A stretch of 58,222 nt of DNA from Peptococcaceae bacterium (GCA_017399005.1 JAFQEO010000005.1:1-58222), one strand, 5' to 3'; numbered from the stretch's first letter, positions 18,447 through 27,528 are shown. Notes: generated by a model not told the origin, from the letters alone. A program made the numbers and translations.

Positions 18447-18448
18447 GG

Positions 18449-19828
18449 TTATTTCCCCCTGTGAATAGTTTCGCCGCTGATACTGGTCAGATTATACGCA
18501 CAAAATGGAACAATCTTTTTCTTCGGACTGAGTTCACATAAATAACAGGATTTCACCCGTTCTAAATCAAAATTCCACGCATCCTGAAACAGCATCCCGG
18601 AAACGGCCAGTGTGTAGTTTTCGATTCGTTCCAGAAATACATCAAACAGAGAAGGCTGTGATGTGCTGCAACAGCTATTGTTAACGGCTGTTGTCTGTGC
18701 AATATTACAACAGCTGCTTTCAGTCGAAGCAAGAACAGGAGCTACCGACCATCGTTTTGCTACAAAATCGCGAGACTGTTTTGATGAAGTGCAGCAGCAC
18801 CCGGTATTATCACTTTTAATGGATTTAATCGTTCCATCCGGCATCTGCATAAAATTACCGTGAAACGAGCAGTACGAATTTTCCGCACCGCCACCCAGAA
18901 AATCCTCCGCCTTCATCATTCCGTCAGTCTGTTCTTCCATATAGCGCAGCATGTCCGGAATAGTAATGCGTTGTTCATTCTGCTCTAAATCGCAGCGGCC
19001 AAAATAGCTAACCGGTTGAAAATGAACACCGCGTACTACCGGCATGTTCTGCATAGCAAATTTTAAAATATCGCCCACCTGATTGTCATTCACGCCCGGA
19101 GCTACCGTTGGCACCAGCGTTAACCCCACTTTTGCTCTGCCGCAGTTTTCAACAGCTTTCTTTTTAACTGCAAGCAGCGGTTTTCCACGCAGCACTTCGT
19201 ACGGTTCCTCTGTCAGGCCGTCAAACTGTAAAAAAACGTTGCTTAAACCTGCATCCACAAGCTGCTTCAGATAGTCATAATCCTCTGCAATACGCAAACC
19301 ATTGGTATTCAACTGAAAATAGGTGAATCCTTTTTCTTTTCCCAGCCGGATAATCTCAGCCAAGTCATCGCGCATAGTTGGTTCTCCACCGGATAACTGA
19401 ATATTAAACGGACCTCCCGCTTTCATCAGTTCGTCGTACCATTCACTGATTTCCTCTATAGAAGGATCTTCAGAATATCCGCCAGCCGATGCAAAACATA
19501 CCGGGCAGTGCAGATTGCATCGCTGTGTCACTTCCAGAAGCACACAGCAGATTTGCTGCAGATGGTCTTCACATAAACCGCAATCATACGGACACCCTTT
19601 ATCCACATGGGTATGGCAGTAATGCTCCGCCGGCTGCTGTTTCTGTCGTTCCCAGTTGCGATAGCTTTCCTCACTGCCACGCCAGAGCAGAACACGAAAA
19701 TCTCCATGTTCCGGGCAGGATTTCTCCATATAAATTCCGTCATGCTCCGCCACACGCTGTGCTGAAATCTGTTTCAGACATACCGGGCATACACTTGCTG
19801 TTGCGCTGATAATTTTTCTATCCTGCAC
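18449..19828 (-). CDS. Radical SAM protein of the TrsS type
   Basis: The 459-residue protein starts at GTG 19828 with a Cys-rich N terminus (VCPVCLKQI...SCPEHGDF, CPYDCGLCEDHLQQICCVLLEVTQRCNLHCPVCFASAGG). The last part holds the CxxxCxxC SAM cluster motif, CNLHCPVC (about residue 103). GGPFNIQLSGGEPTMRDDL and TYFQLNTNGLR are typical core strands. The C-terminal part has unusual Cys clusters (GCCCTSSK, SSCCN, NSCCSTSQ) and ends with SCYLCELSPKKKIVPFCAYNLT, probably binding extra Fe-S clusters. The TrsS family name comes from memory; some relatives contain selenocysteine, but this frame has Cys and no in-frame TGA. The gene sits between the nucleotidyltransferase and CoA-ligase genes. Confidence 0.8.
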   Translation of the reverse strand: MQDRKIISATASVCPVCLKQISAQRVAEHDGIYMEKSCPEHGDFRVLLWRGSEESYRNWERQKQQPAEHYCHTHVDKGCPYDCGLCEDHLQQICCVLLEVTQRCNLHCPVCFASAGGYSEDPSIEEISEWYDELMKAGGPFNIQLSGGEPTMRDDLAEIIRLGKEKGFTYFQLNTNGLRIAEDYDYLKQLVDAGLSNVFLQFDGLTEEPYEVLRGKPLLAVKKKAVENCGRAKVGLTLVPTVAPGVNDNQVGDILKFAMQNMPVVRGVHFQPVSYFGRCDLEQNEQRITIPDMLRYMEEQTDGMMKAEDFLGGGAENSYCSFHGNFMQMPDGTIKSIKSDNTGCCCTSSKQSRDFVAKRWSVAPVLASTESSCCNIAQTTAVNNSCCSTSQPSLFDVFLERIENYTLAVSGMLFQDAWNFDLERVKSCYLCELSPKKKIVPFCAYNLTSISGETIHRGK

Positions 19829-19867
19829 GTTCTTCGCCTTCTTTTCTGATATATTATTTCTGATATA

Positions 19868-20974
19868 CTATGTTTCATTGCCTGTATCTGCTATCGTTAT
19901 CATCTGCTGAATGGCAATAGCGGTTTTCAGCCTCTGTCTGATTTTTTCTGCAATCTCCGGTTGTTCCGCATATTTTTCTATTTTTTCTGCAAACCGCTGC
20001 TCCAGTGACACCGCCTGATTTCCGGATACCAGTTTGTCAGCCAGATAGAGAATTATCGCTTCATTCAGCTCTAACACCTTATCCTCCGGCCAGTCCATAT
20101 GAACCGCTATCAAATCTGCCAGTCGATAAAAACCATACTGGCGCAGAAATACGGCACCTGCCTCAGCATGATTCTTTTCGGTACGGCACACATCATGCAG
20201 CAGAGCGGCACCATACAAAAGTTCCCGGTTCAGTGTTACACCCTGTTTTTCCACAATATTCGCCAGTTCCATTGCTTTTTCTGCCACTGCCTTGCAATGA
20301 AGTTGTACCGGTTCCGGTGTCTCCGCCAGTTCATACAGTGTTTCACAGATTACGGCATCCGGAATATCCCGCTGTTTCCAGTAACGGCATATTTCCTGAT
20401 ATTCCTCTGTATAGTCGGCATCCATTGTACATCCTTTGTCTGGAACCAGCAATTGTTCATGAGTCTCGCAGATTGTTTCCAATGCCCCTTTGAGCCCTGC
20501 CTCACCTGAATACTCCAGAAGTTTCGACAGCAGATTTCCCGAAATCACAGGTGGATGCCACTGTTTTTCCTGATACACCGGAAACAGTACATCCGGCTTC
20601 TTCTGCATCCAGTGTTTTAATAAAACCTGCACTGTCTCAGGCCGGATTGCAGGAACATCCGCCGGAAGAAACAAAAGTACATCACAATCCTGTATCTGCT
20701 GCAAACCCAGTTTTATCGAATCATACATGGCCGTTTCCGCATAATGTTCATTGTAAATGGTTTTCACCTGCGGATAGCGACTAAGCATCTGCGTAACCGC
20801 ATCCCCATTACGCCCGGTTACCACCACAATTTCCTGTACTCCGCCATCCAGCAGACTTTCTACCGTACGGCAAAGCAAAGGAGTGCCGTCCAGATTCAAA
20901 AAAGGTTTAAACGCCCCCATTCTGGATGACAGCCCGGCTGCAGAAATAAGGCCCACTGCCTTTAACCCAGACAC
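19868..20974 (-). CDS. MobA/MocA-like nucleotidyltransferase with HD domain (DVU_1551 type)
   Basis: The start is placed at GTG 20974, seven bases after GGAGG; the frame is open to a GTG at 21001. The N-terminal half (about 200 residues) has GLISAAGLSSRMGAFKPFLNLDGTPLLCRTV, the GxxxRMGxxK nucleotide-binding loop of MobA/MocA-type transferases, and DVLLFLPADVPAIRPETV. The second half is an HD-type domain (HCKAVAEKAMELANIV ... LLYGAALLHDVCRTEKNHAEAGAVFLRQ ... LIAVHMDW). Since Mop-type aldehyde oxidases carry a cytosine-dinucleotide molybdopterin, a role as CTP:molybdopterin cytidylyltransferase for the neighbouring enzyme is likely. The HD part could hydrolyse a nucleotide by-product; that is inference. 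Confidence 0.85.
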   Translation of the reverse strand: MSGLKAVGLISAAGLSSRMGAFKPFLNLDGTPLLCRTVESLLDGGVQEIVVVTGRNGDAVTQMLSRYPQVKTIYNEHYAETAMYDSIKLGLQQIQDCDVLLFLPADVPAIRPETVQVLLKHWMQKKPDVLFPVYQEKQWHPPVISGNLLSKLLEYSGEAGLKGALETICETHEQLLVPDKGCTMDADYTEEYQEICRYWKQRDIPDAVICETLYELAETPEPVQLHCKAVAEKAMELANIVEKQGVTLNRELLYGAALLHDVCRTEKNHAEAGAVFLRQYGFYRLADLIAVHMDWPEDKVLELNEAIILYLADKLVSGNQAVSLEQRFAEKIEKYAEQPEIAEKIRQRLKTAIAIQQMITIADTGNET

Positions 20975-21402
20975 TGATTTTCCTCCAGCAGTTCCATACA
21001 CTTTTCAAAACTGGACTGCACAATTTCCGGGCAGCGAGACATCTGATTAGCACGATTGTCTTCTAAAATATCATCACAGTTAATTCCGCCGTACTGCCCG
21101 CCCCAGGTTTCTTCAAACCATGCGGAGAAATCAGCCACCATTTTCCGAAATGCAGGATGTTCCAGTTCCTCCTCATCCAGCCCTTTTCCAGAAAAATAAC
21201 CTAGCAGACAGCTTCCTCCGGTTAAACATCCGCATAACCGCCCGCTGCCATACATCCCTTCGTTAAGACCTGCCATTGTTCGTACTACCGCACTGTTTTC
21301 CTCTCCGTTTAACTCCATACCCATCATCAGCAGAATCTGACTGCAGGCATAGCCCTTTGAGGTTAAATCCAGAAGCCGCATAAATAGATCCTGATTACTC
21401 AT
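20962..21402 (-). CDS. C-GCAxxG-C-C family redox protein (DVU_1555 type)
   Basis: The 146-residue protein shows KGYACSQILLMMGMELNG near residue 17, GSGRLCGCLTGGSCLLGYFSGKG near 55 and NCDDIL near 110, the spaced cysteines of the C_GCAxxG_C_C family, with ACSQ in place of the canonical GCAxxG. Members are thought to carry a redox-active or Fe-S site, but biochemical data are sparse. Its start overlaps the methyltransferase stop (ATGA), and its stop overlaps the start of the nucleotidyltransferase gene: translational coupling within the cluster. Confidence 0.8.
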   Translation of the reverse strand: MSNQDLFMRLLDLTSKGYACSQILLMMGMELNGEENSAVVRTMAGLNEGMYGSGRLCGCLTGGSCLLGYFSGKGLDEEELEHPAFRKMVADFSAWFEETWGGQYGGINCDDILEDNRANQMSRCPEIVQSSFEKCMELLEENQCLG

Positions 21403-22028
21403 TGCTGCTCACTCCTTTTTCGAGCCCGAAGCAAAAAATATCCGGGCTTATACTGTCCAAGAGATGCCTGACCTTCCGCCATGCATCCTCCCCATAAATC
21501 CTCCAGTGTACGACCGGCCCAGAGCTGTTCTATCACAAACGGCTTCCAGGCCTCCGATACATCTTCTACCATTATAATTTCAAAACCGCACTGTGCCAGC
21601 AGCTTCTGCCATGCTTCTAATGTAACGGGCCGGTTATCCATAAACTGCGGTAATGGCTTATCCGTTTTAAAATATACATCTGCCAGCAGCAGCAAACCTT
21701 CACAGCACAAAACACGATAACACTCTTTCAGCATCGATTCCGTATCGCCGCAGATAAAAGCCGTACATTCACTAATGACAGCATCAAACGAGCCATTTTT
21801 ATAAGGCATTTTTTGCAAGGTACCCTGCTGAATCCAGGGCACATCCATTGTTGAATGTTTATCGATTCCCCGGGCATCGTAGCCCTGCTCACGAAGCCAC
21901 ATTACGGTATTGCCTGCACCGCATCCGGCATCGAGAATTTTAGAAGCAGGAGACATTTCTGCCTCCTGCACTATTTTTTCCGTGAAAGCCAGCCCGCCTG
22001 GATGCAGGCAGCACTGTTCCGCTATCAT
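21399..22028 (-). CDS. Class I SAM-dependent methyltransferase (DVU_1556/TrsM type)
   Basis: The 209-residue protein has SKILDAGCGAGNTVMWLREQGYDARGIDKHS (motif I, SAM binding, about residue 30), GTLQKMPYKNGSFDAVISECTAFICGD (motif II, about 70) and MLKECYRVLCCEGLLLLADVYF (motif III). The family is class I Rossmann-fold methyltransferase. It is coupled to its neighbours at both ends (TAATG with the zinc-ribbon gene, ATGA with the C-GCAxxG gene). Its substrate is unknown; the conserved co-occurrence with the radical SAM and CoA-ligase genes points to modification of the same molecule or cofactor. Confidence 0.85.
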   Translation of the reverse strand: MIAEQCCLHPGGLAFTEKIVQEAEMSPASKILDAGCGAGNTVMWLREQGYDARGIDKHSTMDVPWIQQGTLQKMPYKNGSFDAVISECTAFICGDTESMLKECYRVLCCEGLLLLADVYFKTDKPLPQFMDNRPVTLEAWQKLLAQCGFEIIMVEDVSEAWKPFVIEQLWAGRTLEDLWGGCMAEGQASLGQYKPGYFLLRARKRSEQQ

Positions 22029-22243
22029 TATTTATCCTCCAGCGATTTTTCCACGCGAGAGATTTTTCCTACTGCCAGTTCCTCCGGTACATACACCATT
22101 TTGCAGACCGGACATCTCGGCAGTTCCACCGGAAAGCTGTTATCCATATATGCCAGTGTGACTTCCATTTTTTCAAAAGGCACACCACATTTCATACAGA
22201 TTAATTCCCCGTTCGGGTCAATTGATTCATAATACTGCGCCAT
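22028..22243 (-). CDS. Small CxxC zinc-ribbon/redox protein (DVU_1557 type)
   Basis: The product has about 71 residues from ATG 22243 behind GAGGAG; a TTG at 22261 overlaps that site. The sequence MAQYYESIDPNGELICMKCGVPFEKMEVTLAYMDNSFPVELPRCPVCKMVYVPEE carries two CxxC pairs (CMKC, CPVC), a rubredoxin/zinc-ribbon-like layout. Its 5' end overlaps the 3' end of the FAD/Fe-S oxidoreductase gene, and its stop overlaps the methyltransferase start. Electron carrier or metal binding are both possible. Confidence 0.75.
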   Translation of the reverse strand: MAQYYESIDPNGELICMKCGVPFEKMEVTLAYMDNSFPVELPRCPVCKMVYVPEELAVGKISRVEKSLEDK

Positions 22244-24512
22244 TAACGTCACACTCCTCAAAACTCATTCGATGACTATATGCATGCAGGACTTCATAGA
22301 AATCATCCTGTTTCCGGAATTCCACCCAGAATGTCACATTGCCAATGCGAAGGCTGCTAAAGTATACATCTTTTGCCTTGTTATACAGCATCTCGTTTGT
22401 TGCATCCGCATGCTCCAGCACCTGTACAACATCACTCTCCAGAATCATGCGGTCATGCATATTCTGTCGTACATCGTCCGATATTTTATACTGAATCTTT
22501 GCTTCTGGCATGGTTAATTCCTCTCCCCAGATATCTTTACGTAGTTCATATTTTATCCGCTGACGGTTAATTCTTCGCTGACTTAAATCAGCCACCGGCT
22601 GTTCCTGAATTCCATAAAGCAGCTCCAGAATATGACGGCTGGTTTTTCCCTGCTTCATAAACTGATCCCTACAGTTGACACAGTAGGTCAGATAATCATT
22701 TTCACTCTGGCTGATACACTGTTTTACAGTTTCCTCGCTGACTTCCCTGTTCACATAGCTTGTCAGTCCACCATATCCACAGCAATGCGTTTTTTCCCGG
22801 GAATACGGCAGTTCTTCAATTTCATATCCAGCGCTTTTTGCAAGTTCCCGCACTTCATCCTGCAGCTTACGATTAAACCGCGTCGTACAGGAATCATGAA
22901 CCGCTAAAACTTTTTTCTGCTCAGACATTGAAACCGGAATTCCGATTTGCATCAGAATCTCTGTAATACTTATAACCGGAATCTCTGCTTGCTGAAATGT
23001 CATATAACAGCTTGGGCACATAGTAATCATCTGCGGCTGCCCGAGACTGTTCCAGGCATCGCGGATTTTTTCCAGTTCCTTCTGCAATTGCGGCTGATTT
23101 CCTGCCCAGTCAGCAATTGCTCCGCAGCACCCCAGAATCAGCCCGACACCGCCTTCTAAACGATTGGTCAAATCCTGATATACTGTTTTTACCGTATCCG
23201 GCAGGGAAGCGCCCATCTGACAGCCCGGAAACAATGCATAACGGCTTGTTTCCCTGCCCGGCTGATGACGAACCATAAAATAATCATCACCATTGCTGAA
23301 TGCCATATCCATTAACGCAAAGTCATGGGTAGATGGAGGCATTTTGCCTCGTGCCACCATATCTTCACGGGCTACTTTGCAAATCTGTCCCATATCAAAG
23401 CCGTTTGGACACATTACTTTGCACTGCCCGCACAGACTGCAGGAATTAATCATGCCATTGGCTCCATGAATCCCCATTACAATGGTAAAATTATTAAATA
23501 CTTCACGGGCATACATTTTCGGATAGCGTTTATAATTTCTTAAAAAAGCACAGGCATCCAGACATTCCGTGCAGCGGCACTGGATACAACGCGAAGCCTC
23601 TTGCTGCGCCTCTTCCTCCGTATAATGCACTGCTTCTGGCAGAATTTCTGTATTCGGCTCAATGTTTTCCACGCGCGTAAACAACTTTGATTCATAAGAG
23701 CCCTCCAGCTCCCGTTTCAATGTCAACGACGCATTCTGCAAATACCGCTCAATGGAAATAGCTGCCTTTTTGCCATCACTGGCATCATTGATAAACTTTG
23801 TTTCCTCCGGATTGGTATTGCCGGCAAACACTTTTTCTATATTGGTCAGCAATGTGGTACGATCAATCTGAATCTCCAGTTCTAATTCATCCAGTACGGC
23901 CTGCGAAAGATATACAGCATGATACTGCTGACACAGTTCCTTCAGTTTTTCCTCATTCACACAGCTGTTGTATTCAATTTTAATTCCAGTCTGTTCTAAT
24001 CTTTTTAATTCTTTTTCCAAATCATCCCGGGATAATATCTGCTCATCTATCAGCAGCAAACGACCTCCGAGGTTATCAGTCTTTTCAATCAGTGTAACCT
24101 GATATCCGCGGTTTGCCAGTTCCATAGCAGTGCATAAACCTGCCATACCAGCGCCTGCTACCGCGATTTTTTCTTCTTTTTTACGCATAAAAGCCAGACG
24201 GCTTCCTGTGGATTTTTTTTTGCCGTACGACATACATGCTTGTTCTAAAAGCTGAAGCTGAACAGCATCGCCTGCTTCTCTCCGCCGGCATTTATTCCGG
24301 CACGGTGCTTCACATACTGCCGATAAAATGCGCGGCAGCACCATATATTTTTCGAGGATTTCCCGACCTTTGTTAAAATTACCCTTCTCAACCGCAGAAC
24401 AGAGTCCTTTTGCATCTACATGTAATGGACACTGTGCGGTACAGTACGGAGGCTGATCCTGCGTACAGAGCGCTTCCCATTCATGAAGAGATTCCTGAGT
24501 CAGTTCAAACAT
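22227..24512 (-). CDS. FAD/NAD(P)-binding oxidoreductase fused to dicluster Fe-S and CCG domains
   Basis: Start taken at ATG 24512 after AGGAGGGGG, giving 761 residues; the frame is open to 24599. Numbered from 24512, the N terminus holds Cys motifs of the GltD/dicluster-binding type (YCTAQCPLHVDAKG near 25, CEAPCRNKCRRREAGD near 70). An FAD-binding Rossmann motif GAGMAGLCTAMELANRGYQVTLIEK follows near 120. Then come an Fe-S block (ASRCIQCRCTECLDACAFL near 310; INSCSLCGQCKVMCPNGFDMG near 360) and CCG heterodisulfide-reductase-like motifs (MCPSCYMTF, THCCGYGG, TYCVNCRDQF). The last about 100 residues are unassigned. The layout is that of proteins named 'pyridine nucleotide-disulfide oxidoreductase/dicluster-binding protein' (from memory). 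It is the first gene of the cluster and probably carries electrons to or from the aldehyde oxidoreductase. Confidence 0.85.
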   Translation of the reverse strand: MFELTQESLHEWEALCTQDQPPYCTAQCPLHVDAKGLCSAVEKGNFNKGREILEKYMVLPRILSAVCEAPCRNKCRRREAGDAVQLQLLEQACMSYGKKKSTGSRLAFMRKKEEKIAVAGAGMAGLCTAMELANRGYQVTLIEKTDNLGGRLLLIDEQILSRDDLEKELKRLEQTGIKIEYNSCVNEEKLKELCQQYHAVYLSQAVLDELELEIQIDRTTLLTNIEKVFAGNTNPEETKFINDASDGKKAAISIERYLQNASLTLKRELEGSYESKLFTRVENIEPNTEILPEAVHYTEEEAQQEASRCIQCRCTECLDACAFLRNYKRYPKMYAREVFNNFTIVMGIHGANGMINSCSLCGQCKVMCPNGFDMGQICKVAREDMVARGKMPPSTHDFALMDMAFSNGDDYFMVRHQPGRETSRYALFPGCQMGASLPDTVKTVYQDLTNRLEGGVGLILGCCGAIADWAGNQPQLQKELEKIRDAWNSLGQPQMITMCPSCYMTFQQAEIPVISITEILMQIGIPVSMSEQKKVLAVHDSCTTRFNRKLQDEVRELAKSAGYEIEELPYSREKTHCCGYGGLTSYVNREVSEETVKQCISQSENDYLTYCVNCRDQFMKQGKTSRHILELLYGIQEQPVADLSQRRINRQRIKYELRKDIWGEELTMPEAKIQYKISDDVRQNMHDRMILESDVVQVLEHADATNEMLYNKAKDVYFSSLRIGNVTFWVEFRKQDDFYEVLHAYSHRMSFEECDVNGAVL

Positions 24513-24608
24513 AAGCCCCCTCCTTTTGGATTCGTTCCTAATAAAAATAACTGCAGTAAAACACTTCATTTCTTTGCTATTATCCCGTCTATACTGCAAT
24601 CATATTTG

Positions 24609-24643
24609 TAAAAAGAGGGTGTCCCCCAAAGGAAACACCCTCT
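24609..24643 (-). terminator. Terminator of the aldehyde oxidoreductase gene
   Basis: On the minus strand AGAGGGTGT and ACACCCTCT form a 9-bp stem followed by TTTT. It separates the aldehyde oxidoreductase gene from the cluster downstream. Confidence 0.8.
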
Positions 24644-24694
24644 ATTCATCATTCAGTCACATGCACAAAAGATGCATGCATTAAGAAACGTTCA

Positions 24695-27433
24695 TTACGC
24701 TTCTAATTCATCCAGAGCAGCTTTTACAACTTCCGGTCTTGCAGGAATGGTTGTAATACGAGCACCTGTTGCATTGTAGATTGCATTCAGGATAGCTGGT
24801 GCAGGACCTACCAGTGGGCCTTCACCACAGCCAGCTGCGCCGTAAGGGCCATCTGGACGTGGAGTTTCCACATAATGCAGTTCAAAGTCGTCTGGAACAT
24901 CGTTTGGATATGGAATACCACAGCCAGCCAGGGTGTTGTGTTTTTTGTAGTCTTCAAAGTCTTCGCTCAGTGCCAGACCCATTGCCTGAGTAACACCGCC
25001 GTAAATCTGACCATCAACAACCAGTTTGTTCATGATAACGCCATAGTCGCCAACAACTGTCATTTTTTCAATTTTTACTTTACCGGTAGCCAGTTCTACT
25101 TCTACTTCTGGAATGAATGCACCGTACATATAGTTGCTGAACGGAGCACCCTGACCAGTCTGCAGATCGCAGTCTGTGCAGCTGGAAGCTACCCATTTAC
25201 CGGAATATTTCAGAGGAATGTTTTCTGCAACCATTTCATCAAAGGTACGATAGGTGCCATCTTCTTTGCGCATTGCTTTCAGCAGCATTTCACTACCTAC
25301 ACGGATTGCGTTACCAACAACAACGTTGGAACGGCTGCCGCCTGCAGGACCAGAGTTAGGTGTTACAGCCATATCGTTCATTACCAGTGTAAAGTCTTCT
25401 GGTTTGAAGCCTGCTTCGCGCAGAGTTTCGTGAGCCATTGCCAGTGTACCCATATCAGCACCCTGACCATGGTCTTCCCAGGAGTCGTAAACAGTTACGC
25501 CGTCTTTTGTCAGCTCTACATAAGCTTCTGCAGAGTCAGCACCGTCCAGACCGCAGCCGTATACACCGATTGCCAGACCTACACCATATTTATAGCCGTC
25601 TTTCTGTTTTGCAGCTACGCGTTCTTTCGCTGCATCATACAGAGGTTTTGCTTTGTCCATAACAGCTTCCAGACAGTAAACTTCTGGTTTGCAGCCTGTT
25701 GGAGTTGTGGATTCTCTTTCTTCACGATAGATGTTTTTATAACGCAGTTCCCATGGATCCATGCCCAGTTCAGCAGCCAGCATATCAACTGCTACTTCTG
25801 TAGCCAGAGCAGACTGAGGTCCGCCGTAACCACGGAATGCGGAACCCCACTGATGGTTGGTACATACAGTGAAGTTTTTGTTTCTGATGTTGCGAATATC
25901 ATAACCAGCACCTACAAACTGGGTCAGACGCATGGTTACCAGATCACCGAATTCAGAGTATGGACCATGATCCAGATAGTTTTCGCCTTCCAGAGCCAGG
26001 AAGTTACCTTCTTTGTCGGCTGCCAGTTTTACATCGATAAATACAGGAGAACGTTTCCCTGTGTAAATCAGCTGCTGATACATATTGTAATTCAGAGCAA
26101 CTGGTTTACCGGTAGCCAGAGCAGCTACACCCAGCAGACCTTCCATTGTAGGGCTGAATTTGTAGCCGAAAGTACCGCCGGCATGGTTCTGCACGATGTG
26201 CATTTTTTCAGGTTCAACACCTAAACCTGCACAAATCATAGCATGGTGCAGATGGATACCGATGGATTTGGAATGAATTTTCAGAACGCCTTCTTCATCG
26301 ATATAAGCGAAACCAGAGTCTGGTTCCAGAGGCAGATGAGGCTGACGGCTGGAATAGCCTTTCATGTTTACAACCACATTGTCTGGGTTTTCCATGATAG
26401 GAGCGGTTTCTTCCCCTTTGATACAGTTGGTTTCAAAGTAAACGTTTGGTGTACCAGGGTGAATTTCAATTGCATCTGGAGCTGCAGCAGACATAGCGTC
26501 CATATAAGCAGGCAGGATTTCCAGTTCAATTTTTACTTTTTCTGCAGCTGCTTTTGCATGTTCTTCGGTATCAGCTGCTACAATTGCATATGCATCCCCA
26601 ATCTGGAAGATTTTTTTGTCAACCAGAATTGGACGTTCGTTCCCGTCACCTTTGTTGGTTGGGAAGGTAATCAGACCGGAAATACGGTTGTTACCTTTTA
26701 CATCTTTGTAGGTCAGAACTTTTTCAACACCAGGCATTGCTTCTGCTTCGGAAGTATCAATGCTGATGATGTTTGCATGTGCCACTTCTGCCTGAGCCAG
26801 AGCCAGATGCAGAGTATTGTCAGGCATCTGCAGAATCATATCGGAGCCGAAGTCCCATGTACCGGTAACTTTTGCAACTGCAGACGGACGAACATATTTG
26901 CTGCCCACAATACTGTTATTGTCAACCTGTTTGAACAGCAGATCTTCTTTGTTCATTTCACCGCGCATTACTTTTGCTGCATCCATAACAGCATCAACTA
27001 AAGGTTTGTAACCGGTGCAGCGGCACAGATTGCGATGTTTGTGGAACCAGTCTCTAACTTCTTCTCTTGTTGGAGATGGATTTTCATCCAACAGACCTTT
27101 TGCAGACATGATAAAACCAGGGCTGCAGAAACCGCACTGTGCACAGCCGTGCGCCATCCATGCAACCTGCAGTGGATGCAGATCATCTGCAGTACCGATA
27201 CCTTCGATGGTTTCGATTACTGCGTCATCAGCTACGCGGCTCATTTTTGTAATACAGGAACGAACAACTTTCCCGTCCAGAACGATGCTGCAGGCACCGC
27301 ACTGCCCCTGACGGCAACCAACTTTACAGCCGGTCAGCATCAGTCTTTTTCTCAATACGTCAGCCAGCATTTCGTCTGCTTCGCAGAATACGGTACGGCT
27401 AACACCATTGATGTTTAATCTTTTCTTAATCAT
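24695..27433 (-). CDS. Mop-type molybdenum-dependent aldehyde oxidoreductase
   Basis: At 912 residues it is close to Desulfovibrio gigas Mop (about 907). The N terminus holds two [2Fe-2S] clusters: CKVGCRQGQCGACSIVLDGKVVRSC (residues about 36-60) and GCAQCGFCSPGFIMSAKGLL plus HRNLCRCTGYKPLVDAV (about 95-150). The molybdopterin domain follows from about 170, with HLPLEPDSGFAYID, GGTFGYKFSP, AFRGYGGPQ and the active-site-like Glu in GAAGCGEGPLVG near the C terminus. There is no FAD domain, as expected of Mop. It oxidises aldehydes to acids, probably in the cytoplasm. The leader has a good promoter and a 15-bp palindrome, and the gene has its own terminator. Divergent to it lie the 127-aa gene, XdhC-like and MoeA-like genes. 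Confidence 0.95.
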   Translation of the reverse strand: MIKKRLNINGVSRTVFCEADEMLADVLRKRLMLTGCKVGCRQGQCGACSIVLDGKVVRSCITKMSRVADDAVIETIEGIGTADDLHPLQVAWMAHGCAQCGFCSPGFIMSAKGLLDENPSPTREEVRDWFHKHRNLCRCTGYKPLVDAVMDAAKVMRGEMNKEDLLFKQVDNNSIVGSKYVRPSAVAKVTGTWDFGSDMILQMPDNTLHLALAQAEVAHANIISIDTSEAEAMPGVEKVLTYKDVKGNNRISGLITFPTNKGDGNERPILVDKKIFQIGDAYAIVAADTEEHAKAAAEKVKIELEILPAYMDAMSAAAPDAIEIHPGTPNVYFETNCIKGEETAPIMENPDNVVVNMKGYSSRQPHLPLEPDSGFAYIDEEGVLKIHSKSIGIHLHHAMICAGLGVEPEKMHIVQNHAGGTFGYKFSPTMEGLLGVAALATGKPVALNYNMYQQLIYTGKRSPVFIDVKLAADKEGNFLALEGENYLDHGPYSEFGDLVTMRLTQFVGAGYDIRNIRNKNFTVCTNHQWGSAFRGYGGPQSALATEVAVDMLAAELGMDPWELRYKNIYREERESTTPTGCKPEVYCLEAVMDKAKPLYDAAKERVAAKQKDGYKYGVGLAIGVYGCGLDGADSAEAYVELTKDGVTVYDSWEDHGQGADMGTLAMAHETLREAGFKPEDFTLVMNDMAVTPNSGPAGGSRSNVVVGNAIRVGSEMLLKAMRKEDGTYRTFDEMVAENIPLKYSGKWVASSCTDCDLQTGQGAPFSNYMYGAFIPEVEVELATGKVKIEKMTVVGDYGVIMNKLVVDGQIYGGVTQAMGLALSEDFEDYKKHNTLAGCGIPYPNDVPDDFELHYVETPRPDGPYGAAGCGEGPLVGPAPAILNAIYNATGARITTIPARPEVVKAALDELEA

Positions 27434-27482
27434 TTGCCTCTCCCCTTTGCATAAATGAATAAAAAAGTAAATGTATTCTATA

Positions 27483-27497
27483 AAAAACGGAGTCCGT
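27483..27497. promoter_or_regulatory. Palindrome overlapping the predicted start of aldehyde oxidoreductase transcription
   Basis: AAACGGAGTCCGTTT is an exact 15-bp odd-centred palindrome. It lies 3-17 bases downstream of the predicted -10 box of the aldehyde oxidoreductase gene, so it could be an operator. On the minus strand it is followed by three more T residues, so it could also act as a short attenuator hairpin. Confidence 0.4.
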
Positions 27498-27499
27498 TT

Positions 27500-27528
27500 A
27501 TTATCCGTTTATATAGCAGGACAATCAA
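27500..27528 (-). promoter_or_regulatory. Predicted promoter of the aldehyde oxidoreductase gene
   Basis: On the minus strand TTGATT (27528-27523) and GATAAT (27505-27500) are 17 bases apart. Confidence 0.55.

Noticed and set aside
18449-19828. Selenocysteine in the TrsS-type radical SAM protein
   Set aside because: The frame is open with Cys at the candidate places; no in-frame TGA or SECIS-like hairpin was seen at the expected position.
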